In this document: piece by piece, positions 54,489-61,182 of the stretch
Numbering within the stretch: the stretch's first letter is position 1
How the letters are laid out: each line of letters starts with the position of its first letter
Assembly: GCF_021216675.1 (NCBI RefSeq)
Contig: NZ_CP086120.1
Span: 2,896,501 to 2,960,500, forward strand
Source of the DNA: Streptomyces gobiensis
GTDB taxonomy: Bacteria; Actinomycetota; Actinomycetes; Streptomycetales; Streptomycetaceae
Reading direction: 5' to 3'
Length of the DNA stretch: 64,000 nt
Position numbers and translations under genes: made by a program
Notes under the pieces: model-generated
What the model saw: the letters and a program-made list of their open reading frames with translations, nothing else
What the model was told of the DNA's origin: nothing
Databases searched by the model: none

Positions 54489-55787
54489 ATGGAAGATCGT
54501 GGAGAGACGCGCCCCGCTGCTGGTACGGCCCACATCTGGGCGGCGGTCACGGCCTGGTGCCTGACCCGGCTTTGGCTGGTGACGGCGGCGCTGAAGATCA
54601 ATCCGGTGACCGGCCGGGGGACACTCGACCCTTCGGTCGCAAAGGTCTACCAGGGCTGGTACGAGGTGCTGAGTACCGGCGCCTTCCCGCTGGACGACGT
54701 CAGCTGGCAGTACCCGCCGGGCGCCGCCGCCCCGATCATGGCCCCGGCGCTGCTCCCGGGCCTGGACTACGGCCACGCCTTTGTCGTGCTGTGCGCGGTG
54801 TGCGACGCGGCGGTGCTGGTGGCACTGGCGCGCAGGGGGGCGCGCCGGGACCGTTCCATGGCCGGTGTCTGGCTGTGGATCGTGGGTCTGGCGGTGCTCA
54901 GCACCCTTCCCTGGAACCGCTTCGATCTCTTGGTCACCGCCGTCGCGATAGCCGCCCTGCTCGTCGCCGCCGCCCAACGTCCCTGGGCCGACCACGCCTT
55001 TGGCGCCCTCACCGCGGCCGGGGCGATGATCAAGGTGTGGCCGGTGCTGCTTCTCGCGGCCACCACCCGGGGCCGCCGTACCCGTATCGCCTGGTCCGCC
55101 GCAGCCCTGGCCATGGCTCTGCTGGCGCTCGGCTTCGCGCTCGCCATGCCGAACGCGTTCGCGTTCCTCACCGCACAGCGCGAACGGGGCATCCAGATTG
55201 AGTCAGTGGGCTCCATGCCCTTCCACATCGCCCGCCACTTCGGCTGGAGCGGCACCTGGGCGGCCAAGGACGGCTCGCATGAGTTCGTCGGCCCGTATGT
55301 GGAGCTGGCGAGCCGGATCAGCCAGGCGCTGAGCGTGCTGGCCCTGGGTTGGCTGCTGTGGTGGCGTAACCGGTCGTACCGCACGGCGGCTCCCTGGGTT
55401 CTGCCCGACGCGGCGCTGACGGCGGTGCTGCTGTTTGTGGTGACCAGCCGGGTGATCAGCCCGCAGTATCTGGTGTGGCTGGTCGGGCTGGCCGCCGTAT
55501 GTCTGCTGCGGCGGGACACCACTCAACGTCCGGTGGCCTGGCTGCTGCTGGCCGCATGCGTGTTCACCACGCTTGAATTCCCATTGCTGTACCGGGAGTT
55601 GCGGGACGACGCCGATCCGCTGGCCATCGCCGTACTGTACGCACGCAATCTGCTCCTGCTGTCCGCAGCCGCCGTGTCCGCCGTACGGCTGTGGCGGGCG
55701 ACGGTCCGTCATACGGTCGCCGACCCCATGGTGACGCGGAAACTCACCGTCCCCGACCGGCCCTTGCCTGCCGCCCGCCCCCGCTGA
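54489..55787 (+). CDS. GT87-type (DUF2029) polyprenol-phosphate mannosyltransferase-like membrane protein
   Basis: A protein of 432 residues with nine to ten hydrophobic helices. The first extracytoplasmic loop has VYQGWYEVLSTGAFPLDDVS followed by WQYPPGAA, like the conserved Asp/Tyr-Pro-Pro pattern of GT87/GT-C glycosyltransferases. These transfer sugars from polyprenyl phosphates to cell-wall glycans. The final ~30 residues are basic. It is a single gene followed by a hairpin. Confidence 0.85.
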   Translation: MEDRGETRPAAGTAHIWAAVTAWCLTRLWLVTAALKINPVTGRGTLDPSVAKVYQGWYEVLSTGAFPLDDVSWQYPPGAAAPIMAPALLPGLDYGHAFVVLCAVCDAAVLVALARRGARRDRSMAGVWLWIVGLAVLSTLPWNRFDLLVTAVAIAALLVAAAQRPWADHAFGALTAAGAMIKVWPVLLLAATTRGRRTRIAWSAAALAMALLALGFALAMPNAFAFLTAQRERGIQIESVGSMPFHIARHFGWSGTWAAKDGSHEFVGPYVELASRISQALSVLALGWLLWWRNRSYRTAAPWVLPDAALTAVLLFVVTSRVISPQYLVWLVGLAAVCLLRRDTTQRPVAWLLLAACVFTTLEFPLLYRELRDDADPLAIAVLYARNLLLLSAAAVSAVRLWRATVRHTVADPMVTRKLTVPDRPLPAARPR

Positions 55788-55797
55788 GCGCGACGCC

Positions 55798-55825
55798 GCC
55801 CCGGCGAGCCATGGCCCGCCGGGGC
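55798..55825 (+). terminator. hairpin GCCCCGGC...GCCGGGGC
   Basis: Perfect 8-bp arms with a 12-base loop, 11 bases after the GT87-like gene stop. Confidence 0.6.
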
Positions 55826-55962
55826 CAGCGGACCGCCGCGAAACTCACCGCCGTCGGCCGGATCGCCGTGTGTTCCCCGGCCGAGTGTCCGGAATGCCGC
55901 ACCCCATCAGCCGCGCCGCAGTAACCACCCACACAACGGGCGTGCTTCCCCGGCCCCGTAGG

Positions 55963-56328
55963 CTATTTCGTCACGAACTGGGTGAGGATGGCCTGGACTT
56001 CGTAGATGTCAACGCCCTTGGTGAAGGTTTTCTCGATGGGGGCGGCGTTGCTGGAGATCCAGATCTTGAGCTCCGCGTCGAGGTCGAATGTACCGGCGGT
56101 CTCCACCGCGAAGTGCGTGATGCTCTTGTAGGGAATGGAGTGGTACTCCACCTTCTTGCCTGTTATTCCCTGCTTGTCGACGAGGATGAGCCGACGGTCG
56201 GTGAAGAGGATGGTGTCGCGTATTAGCTGGTACGCGGCGTGCACCTGCTCGCCCTGCCCCAGCAGCCGCGCGTAGTCCTGCTGCGCCGCCATCGGATCGA
56301 CAGTGTGTGCGTTTCCGAACAGCGCCAT
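55963..56328 (-). CDS. bacterial PH-domain protein (YvbH/bPH_1-like)
   Basis: A protein of 121 residues. A strong GGGGG site precedes the ATG. It is a single bacterial PH domain: GEQVHAAYQLIRDTILFTDR, LILVDKQGITGKKVEYHSIP, YKSITHFAVETAGTFDLDAE and the final helix VDIYEVQAILTQFVTK. Such proteins are soluble, oligomeric and of unknown binding partner. It is encoded alone, convergent to the GT87-like gene and divergent from the LmeA-like gene. Confidence 0.9.
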   Translation of the reverse strand: MALFGNAHTVDPMAAQQDYARLLGQGEQVHAAYQLIRDTILFTDRRLILVDKQGITGKKVEYHSIPYKSITHFAVETAGTFDLDAELKIWISSNAAPIEKTFTKGVDIYEVQAILTQFVTK

Positions 56329-56530
56329 GATGGCCCCCGCCTATTGAAGTTGCACGATGTTCGCACTGTATACCGGTCAGCAGTGCGGATGCCGCGCGTC
56401 GCGCGCAGGAACTCGGCGGCCGGTACTACCAGCCGCTGACCCGATCACGGGCCGCATAGGGTGACCTGTCGGCATCACGACGGTGATACCGACATGGCGT
56501 CACACGACCAACTACAGCGGGGAGAACACC

Positions 56531-57181
56531 ATGCGCGCGCTGCGCCGAACCGTCATCACCCTTATCGTCCTGGCCGTGATATTCATCGGGGCGGACAGGC
56601 TCGCTCTCTGGTTCGCCGAAGACTTCCTGGCCGGCAAAGTCACCTCCGCCACCGCATCCGCCACCGGTTCCGGAGAGGGAAAGACGCAGGTCGATATCGA
56701 GGGCTTTCCGTTTCTCACCCAGGTCCTGGGCAAGGAGCTCCATGAGATCAGGATCTCCGCTGACGACACCGCTCCCGCCAACGGCAGCGGCATCGCGGTA
56801 CGTGACATCAAGGGCACGGCCCATGGGGTGAAGATCACCGGCGGCTTCTCCGGTGCGGTCGCCGAGCAAGTTGAGGGCACCGCCACCGTCACCTACGCGT
56901 CCATCGCCCGTGCCCTGGACGGCGACACCGGGAAGACCGAGATCGCCCCAGTCACCGGCGGCCCGGACCGGATCCGCATTACCCGGGACGGCATGCATGT
57001 CATCGCCCGGATCTCCACCGACGGCAACACCATCCGTATCACCCCGGAGACCGAGGGAGCTCCGGAGCAGAACATCTCCCTGACCGGGATCCCCTGGGGC
57101 ATCACAGCCAAGACCGTGCAGGCCACCGACGACGGAATCAAGGTGTCCTTCGCCGGAAACGGAGTCACCCTCGCCGGGTGA
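56531..57181 (+). CDS. LmeA-family (DUF2993) phospholipid-binding protein
   Basis: A protein of 216 residues from the ATG at 56531 with GGGGAG upstream; the frame is open further but unsupported. A hydrophobic N-terminus (VITLIVLAVIFIGADRLALWF) looks like a signal anchor. Beta-rich repeats follow (VDIEGFPFLTQVLGKELHEI, IAVRDIKGTAHGVKITGG), typical of DUF2993. In mycobacteria LmeA supports lipomannan elongation. Its stop overlaps a GTG of the next small frame (GTGA at 57178). Confidence 0.9.
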   Translation: MRALRRTVITLIVLAVIFIGADRLALWFAEDFLAGKVTSATASATGSGEGKTQVDIEGFPFLTQVLGKELHEIRISADDTAPANGSGIAVRDIKGTAHGVKITGGFSGAVAEQVEGTATVTYASIARALDGDTGKTEIAPVTGGPDRIRITRDGMHVIARISTDGNTIRITPETEGAPEQNISLTGIPWGITAKTVQATDDGIKVSFAGNGVTLAG

Positions 57182-57441
57182 GCCTGAGGAAAGAGCCAGC
57201 GGAGTGCCGCAGGAGAGAGATCCCGGACAGCGCATTACTGGAGCGGGGGGCCGGGAAGACGGCGGCGTTCCTGTCGCGGGCGGTCTTCGACAGCATGCTC
57301 GGCCTGGGACCGGTGCGGGTGCTGGATCTGCTGGACCAGGCCCTGGCCGAGCAAACCGGTACCGTCTTCCAGGACGCGAATGAACGCCTTCAGCGCGCGG
57401 TCAACGTCAGTCAGGAGCGTACGCCTCATGGCGGCCGGTGA
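57178..57441 (+). CDS. hypothetical small protein, translationally coupled
   Basis: A frame of 87 codons starting with GTG that overlaps the LmeA-like stop by GTGA and ends with another GTGA overlap into the next frame. Codon third positions are GC-rich. The middle reads VFDSMLGLGPVRVLDLLDQA, LAEQTGTVFQDANERLQRAV, a helical pattern. No family is recognised. It may be a real accessory gene or a decaying remnant near the tRNA scar. Confidence 0.35.
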   Translation: MSLRKEPAECRRREIPDSALLERGAGKTAAFLSRAVFDSMLGLGPVRVLDLLDQALAEQTGTVFQDANERLQRAVNVSQERTPHGGR

Positions 57442-57626
57442 AGGCCGCAGTGGAATACGTGGACGTGGTCCCCGAGCCGGTCACCGACGAGCGCCTGACC
57501 GCGTGGCTCACCGAGCGGGAGAACAGCTTCCCTGCATGGGCCGGGAAAGCAGGCGAGAGAGTACGAGGGCGAGTTTGGGTACGACACCACCCTCCGACGC
57601 GCGATCCGCTAGGCGGGGCCTCCTGA
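57438..57626 (+). CDS. hypothetical small frame near the tRNA scar
   Basis: A frame of 62 codons (GTG at 57438) with EPVTDERLTAWLTERENSF and PAWAGKAGERVRG. In the neighbouring frame the last part reads EYEGEFGYDTTLRRAIR followed by a stop, which looks more protein-like than the tail of this frame, so a frameshift is possible. Treat as a probable remnant. Confidence 0.3.
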   Translation: MKAAVEYVDVVPEPVTDERLTAWLTERENSFPAWAGKAGERVRGRVWVRHHPPTRDPLGGAS

Positions 57627-57676
57627 AAATTGTCTGGCCCAGAAGCAACCCTCCGGGCCATTTGCTCGGGCTGTCG

Positions 57677-57712
57677 TGGAACGGGTGACGGGAATCGAAC
57701 CGCGCTCTGAGC
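57677..57712 (-). other. degenerate 3' fragment of tRNA-Gly gene (attachment-site-like scar)
   Basis: On the minus strand the 36 bases read GCTCAGAGCGCGGTTCGATT then CCCGTCACCCGTTCCA. An intact Streptomyces tRNA-Gly 3' half is GCTCAGAGCGCGGGTTCGAT-TCCCGTCACCCGCTCCA, so only one base is missing and one substituted. The 5' half of the tRNA is absent. Such 3' tRNA fragments are usual attachment-core scars of integrated elements. It lies just outside the prs terminator. Confidence 0.75.
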
Positions 57713-57783
57713 CTTGAAATCACCCGGGACCTGGCGGGAAATTGGCAGGTCGTGCCGGGCAGCGACTTCATCCTCAGCAGAGA

Positions 57784-57824
57784 CAAGCGGGCCGCCCAGG
57801 ATCCCCACGTAAGCGGCCCGCTTG
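57784..57824 (-). terminator. terminator of the prs/NRPS operon
   Basis: CAAGCGGGCCGC (57784-57795) and GCGGCCCGCTTG (57813-57824) form a perfect 12-bp stem, just beyond the stop of prs at 57834. It marks the 3' end of the operon. Confidence 0.85.
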
Positions 57825-57833
57825 TTCGAAGGT

Positions 57834-58790
57834 TTACCGATCCTGCAGAAGCCGGGTCACAGACCCGTTCTCGAACACCTCCCGTACGGCGCTCGCGATC
57901 AGAGGCGCGATCGGCAGGACAGTGACCTTGTCCAAGGCGAGGTCCGCGGGCACTGGCAGGGTGTCGGTGAAGATGAACTCGCTGACCTTCGAGTTCATCA
58001 GCCGGTCGCCTGCGGGGCCTGAGAGCACGCCGTGCGTGGCCGCCACGATCACATCCTCCGCCCCCTGAGCGAACAGCGCGTCGGCAGCGGCGCAGATTGT
58101 GCCACCTGTGTCGATCATGTCATCGACCAGGACACACACCCGGCCCTGCACCTCACCCACGACCTCGTGCGCTGTGACCTGGTTCGCGACGTCCCTGTCA
58201 CGCCGCTTGTGCACGATAGCCAGAGGCGCCCCGAGACGGTCACACCAGCCGTCCGCCACCCGCACGCGCCCCGCATCGGGGGAGACGACCGTCAACTTCT
58301 TCCGGTCGCCCTTGGCGCCGACGTACTCCGCAAGCACCGGCCTGGCGAACAGATGGTCCACGGGGCCGTCGAAGAAGCCCTGGATCTGGTCGGCGTGCAG
58401 GTCGATGGTCAGGATCCGGTCCGCGCCCGCGGTCTTCAGCAGATCGGCCATGAGCCGGGCTGAGATGGGCTCCCGGCCGCTGTGTTTGCGATCCTGCCGG
58501 GCGTAGCCGTAGAACGGCACGATGACGGTGATGTTCTGTGCGGAGGCCCGCTTCAGCGCGTCAATCATGACCAGCTGTTCCATGATCGACTTGTTAATGG
58601 GGGCTGTGTGGCTCTGCATGAGGAAGCAGTCCGCACCCCGCACTGACGCCTGATAGCGGACGTAGATCTCGCCGTTGGCGAAGTCGATCGCCTTCGTGGG
58701 CACCAGCGACGTCCCCAGCTCGTCAGCGACCGCCTCGGCCAGCCGGGGGTGCGCACGCCCGGAGAACAGCAGCATCTGCCTCTCGTTCAT
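57834..58790 (-). CDS. prs: ribose-phosphate pyrophosphokinase (PRPP synthetase), cluster-associated
   Basis: A protein of 318 residues. The class I PRPP synthetase motifs are present: ANGEIYVRYQASVRGADCFL, VPFYGYARQDRKHSGREPIS, DLHADQIQGFFDGPVDHLFA, and the PRPP loop VLVDDMIDTGGTICAAADAL. It makes PRPP from ribose 5-phosphate and ATP. The ATG overlaps the OYE stop by ATGA, so it is part of the biosynthetic operon, and not the usual lone housekeeping prs. A dedicated supply of activated ribose fits nucleoside-type antibiotic biosynthesis, although a C-nucleoside synthase uses ribose 5-phosphate itself. Confidence 0.92.
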   Translation of the reverse strand: MNERQMLLFSGRAHPRLAEAVADELGTSLVPTKAIDFANGEIYVRYQASVRGADCFLMQSHTAPINKSIMEQLVMIDALKRASAQNITVIVPFYGYARQDRKHSGREPISARLMADLLKTAGADRILTIDLHADQIQGFFDGPVDHLFARPVLAEYVGAKGDRKKLTVVSPDAGRVRVADGWCDRLGAPLAIVHKRRDRDVANQVTAHEVVGEVQGRVCVLVDDMIDTGGTICAAADALFAQGAEDVIVAATHGVLSGPAGDRLMNSKVSEFIFTDTLPVPADLALDKVTVLPIAPLIASAVREVFENGSVTRLLQDR

Positions 58791-59872
58791 GTGACGTCCC
58801 CCTGCCGCAGGACCGGGTAGTCGGTGTATCCACGATGGTCGCCACCGTAGAGCGCACTCTCATCGACCGTGTTGTACGGACCGCCGGCACGGATACGGTC
58901 CGGCAAGTCCGGATTGGCCAGGAACATGGCGCCGAAGCAGACGGCATCAGCGACCCCGTCATTCAGAGCCTCGGTTGCGGTCTCCGGGCTGACCGGCCCC
59001 GCATCGGTGGTGGAGTGTGGGTTGAGAATCAGCTGCCCCTGCCACTGCTCACGCACCGCCAGCGTCTGGGGCCGGTTTGCGGCCTCCATCACATGCAAGA
59101 ACGCCAGCGGCGGCAGTGCTTGGACCAGCTCGGCGTACAGATGGGCGGTGTCGCTCTCGGCGATGTCGTTGTACGGGTTGGCGGGCGAGATGCGCATCCC
59201 GACCCTGTCGGCTCCTATTCGTCCGGCGGTGGCCTCGGCCACTTCGGCCACGAAGCGGGTACGGGCAGCAACGCTGCCGCCGTATGCGTCGGTGCGGTGG
59301 TTGGTGTTGTCCGACAGGAACTGATGGAGCAGGAATCCGTTACCGGCGTGCAGCTCAACCCCGTCGAATCCGGCATCGATGGCGTTCTGGGACGCGGCCG
59401 CGAAGTCGCGGACGGCCTGGGCGATCTCGTCGGCCGTCAGTTCGTGCGGCACTGGGTAGTCCAACGGGCCGTCGGGGCCGAAGCACTGCCCGGCGGCGGC
59501 TATCGGGGAGGGTGCGACCGAATGGTGCGCGCTGGGATACAGCGAGGGATGGCCGATGCGCCCGGAGTGCATCAGCTGAGCCACGATCCGGCCGTCGGCC
59601 CGGTGCACGGCTTCGGTGACGGGCTGCCAGGAAGCGACCTGCTCGTCAGTGTGCAGCCCTGGGGTATTGAGGAACCCCTGGCCGACGGTGCTGGGCTGGA
59701 TGCCTTCGGTAATGATGAGGCCGGCGCTGGCACGCTGGGCGTAGTAGGTGGCCATCAGCTCAGTGGCCCGGCCGTCGGCGGTGGCCCGGTTCCGCGTCAT
59801 GGGGGCCATGACCATGCGGTTGTTCAGGGCCAGTTTGCCCAGGGTGACCGGTTCGAACAGCGTCTTGGACAT
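58787..59872 (-). CDS. Old Yellow Enzyme-family flavin oxidoreductase
   Basis: A protein of 361 residues, FMN TIM barrel. Family motifs are NRMVMAPMTRNRATADGRAT, IITEGIQPSTVGQGF, QLMHSGRIGHPS, and the ligand-binding pair His/Asn in GVELHAGNGFLLHQFLSDNT followed by NHRTDAYGGS. It reduces activated C=C bonds with NAD(P)H. It is coupled to prs (ATGA) and 42 bases after psuG. In this cluster it could reduce a maleimide or pyrrole-type intermediate, which is inference. Confidence 0.92.
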   Translation of the reverse strand: MSKTLFEPVTLGKLALNNRMVMAPMTRNRATADGRATELMATYYAQRASAGLIITEGIQPSTVGQGFLNTPGLHTDEQVASWQPVTEAVHRADGRIVAQLMHSGRIGHPSLYPSAHHSVAPSPIAAAGQCFGPDGPLDYPVPHELTADEIAQAVRDFAAASQNAIDAGFDGVELHAGNGFLLHQFLSDNTNHRTDAYGGSVAARTRFVAEVAEATAGRIGADRVGMRISPANPYNDIAESDTAHLYAELVQALPPLAFLHVMEAANRPQTLAVREQWQGQLILNPHSTTDAGPVSPETATEALNDGVADAVCFGAMFLANPDLPDRIRAGGPYNTVDESALYGGDHRGYTDYPVLRQGDVT

Positions 59873-59914
59873 GCTTCTCCTGCTAGGGATCGTTGAAGTG
59901 AAGTGGGGCAGGAT

Positions 59915-60859
59915 CTATTCGCCTGAGAGTTCGGCACGGTGCCGGGCGTGCGCGACGGCCAGGCGCCCCGCAACCTCGGCGCAAGACACCAGAACCGCCA
60001 TGTTGGCCTGCGCCGATCGCCCGTCGGTGGCTGCGTCTACCGCCCGCATCAGGTACTTGGTAATGCCTTGACCTGAGACGCCGTCTCGCCCGGCCGCGGC
60101 CACGGTCTTGCGGATAGCCGCGTCGACCTCTGCAGAGTCGATGGCGTCTTCTTCCCTGACCGGCGTGGTGATCAGGAACGAGCTGTGATTGCCCAGCGCC
60201 CAGTGGGCCTCGATGGCGCGGGCAATGATCTGCTCGTCGTCCAGCCGGTGCGGGGCACGATGGCCACTCGTGCGGCAGTAGAAGGCAGGGAAGTCATCCG
60301 ACTGGTAGGAGACCACCGGAACACACTGCGTTTCCAGGTACTCCAGGGTCAGCCCCAGGTCCAGGATCATCTTCGCGCCTGCGCAGACGACGGCGACTTT
60401 GGAGCGGGTGAACTGGATCAGATCCGAGGAGATGTCGAACGTTTCCTGGGCGCCGCGGTGAACCCCGCCGATGCCGGCGGAGGAGAAGAACGGGATCCCC
60501 GCCAGCTCGGCCGCCACGACCGAGGACGCCACGGTCGTGGCGCCCATGCCGCCCTGGGCCAACACGACCGGCATATCGCGGCTGGAGACCTTCGGAATCC
60601 CCGGCGTGGCTGCGAACCGCTCAATGTCCTCGTCCGTCATGCCGACGCGTATCGCGCCATTTTCGATGCAGATCGTCGCTGGTACCGCTCCGCCGACCCG
60701 AACCGCGGCTTCCACCTTCCGGGCGGTGGCCGCGTTGTCCGGATACGGCAGACCGTGCGTGATGACGTTGCTTTCCAGCGCCACGATCGGCGCGTTCTCG
60801 TGGAGGGCCTGGTGGACCTCGTCGCTGTAGATGATCGGGATGCCGCTGCGTGCACTCAT
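59915..60859 (-). CDS. psuG: PsuG-type pseudouridine-5'-phosphate glycosidase (candidate C-glycoside synthase)
   Basis: A protein of 314 residues with GAGAG before the ATG. PsuG/YeiN active-site residues are conserved: Glu29 ([16 protein letters not shown]), Lys90 (KVSSRDMP), Asp146 (SSDLIQF) and Lys163 ([16 protein letters not shown]). PsuG joins or cleaves a C-C bond between ribose 5-phosphate and uracil. In C-nucleoside pathways homologs join ribose 5-phosphate to a non-uracil acceptor (SdmA in showdomycin). There is no psuK kinase neighbour; the gene lies between an OYE and a tautomerase in an NRPS operon, so a biosynthetic role is favoured over pseudouridine catabolism. Confidence 0.92.
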   Translation of the reverse strand: MSARSGIPIIYSDEVHQALHENAPIVALESNVITHGLPYPDNAATARKVEAAVRVGGAVPATICIENGAIRVGMTDEDIERFAATPGIPKVSSRDMPVVLAQGGMGATTVASSVVAAELAGIPFFSSAGIGGVHRGAQETFDISSDLIQFTRSKVAVVCAGAKMILDLGLTLEYLETQCVPVVSYQSDDFPAFYCRTSGHRAPHRLDDEQIIARAIEAHWALGNHSSFLITTPVREEDAIDSAEVDAAIRKTVAAAGRDGVSGQGITKYLMRAVDAATDGRSAQANMAVLVSCAEVAGRLAVAHARHRAELSGE

Positions 60860-60866
60860 TGGGCTC

Positions 60867-61097
60867 TCACTTCTTCTTCCCGTAAGCGGGTGCTCTGATC
60901 AGCAGGTCCTCCCGCGCGAAGATCTCTGCGAGGACTTGCTCGTTCCAGTCGTTCTTCGCGATCGGCTCCAGCGCGATCGAGATGGTCTCTTCTCCGGTGT
61001 CGAAGGTGTCCATGACGGCCTTGCTGACCGCCGCGTCGATCGCCTGGCTCTGCTCTTCGGTGAAGTCCCTGGGTGAGGTGGGGCTGGGGCGGCACAC
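60867..61097 (-). CDS. tautomerase-family protein (4-oxalocrotonate tautomerase-like), frameshift suspected
   Basis: A protein of 76 residues if read from the GTG at 61097. The region [17 protein letters not shown] ... [20 protein letters not shown] ... [12 protein letters not shown] matches the tautomerase family end. The N-terminus [11 protein letters not shown] lacks the Pro-1 that is the catalytic base. In the frame of a GTG two bases earlier (61095) it reads M-P-PQPHLTQ, with Pro-1, and one G less in the GGG at 61067-61069 joins it to FTEEQ. It may be a frameshifted or differently started enzyme. It lies between the NRPS and psuG. Confidence 0.65.
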   Translation of the reverse strand: MCRPSPTSPRDFTEEQSQAIDAAVSKAVMDTFDTGEETISIALEPIAKNDWNEQVLAEIFAREDLLIRAPAYGKKK

Positions 61098-61129
61098 CGG
61101 TCGCGAAACGCCGCGTTGGCCGGTGTGCC
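61091..61129. promoter_or_regulatory. 10-bp inverted repeat in NRPS-tautomerase gap
   Basis: GGCACACCGG (61091-61100) and CCGGTGTGCC (61120-61129) are perfect complements across a 19-base loop. The left arm contains the tautomerase GTG start, so the hairpin would cover the start codon in RNA. It could be a partial terminator or translational control element. Confidence 0.5.
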
Positions 61130-61182
61130 GTCCTGTCCTCCCCCGGTGGGGGGATTGCCGGGGCGAGGAGTCTGGTGCTTGC

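Noticed and set aside
57235..57429. Minus-strand frame opposite the 57178 frame
   Set aside because: Codon third-position bias and GTGA coupling favour the plus-strand frame; the minus product is not recognisable.
57834..60859. psuG/prs as ordinary pseudouridine salvage genes
   Set aside because: No psuK kinase or transporter is present and both are in one operon with an NRPS.
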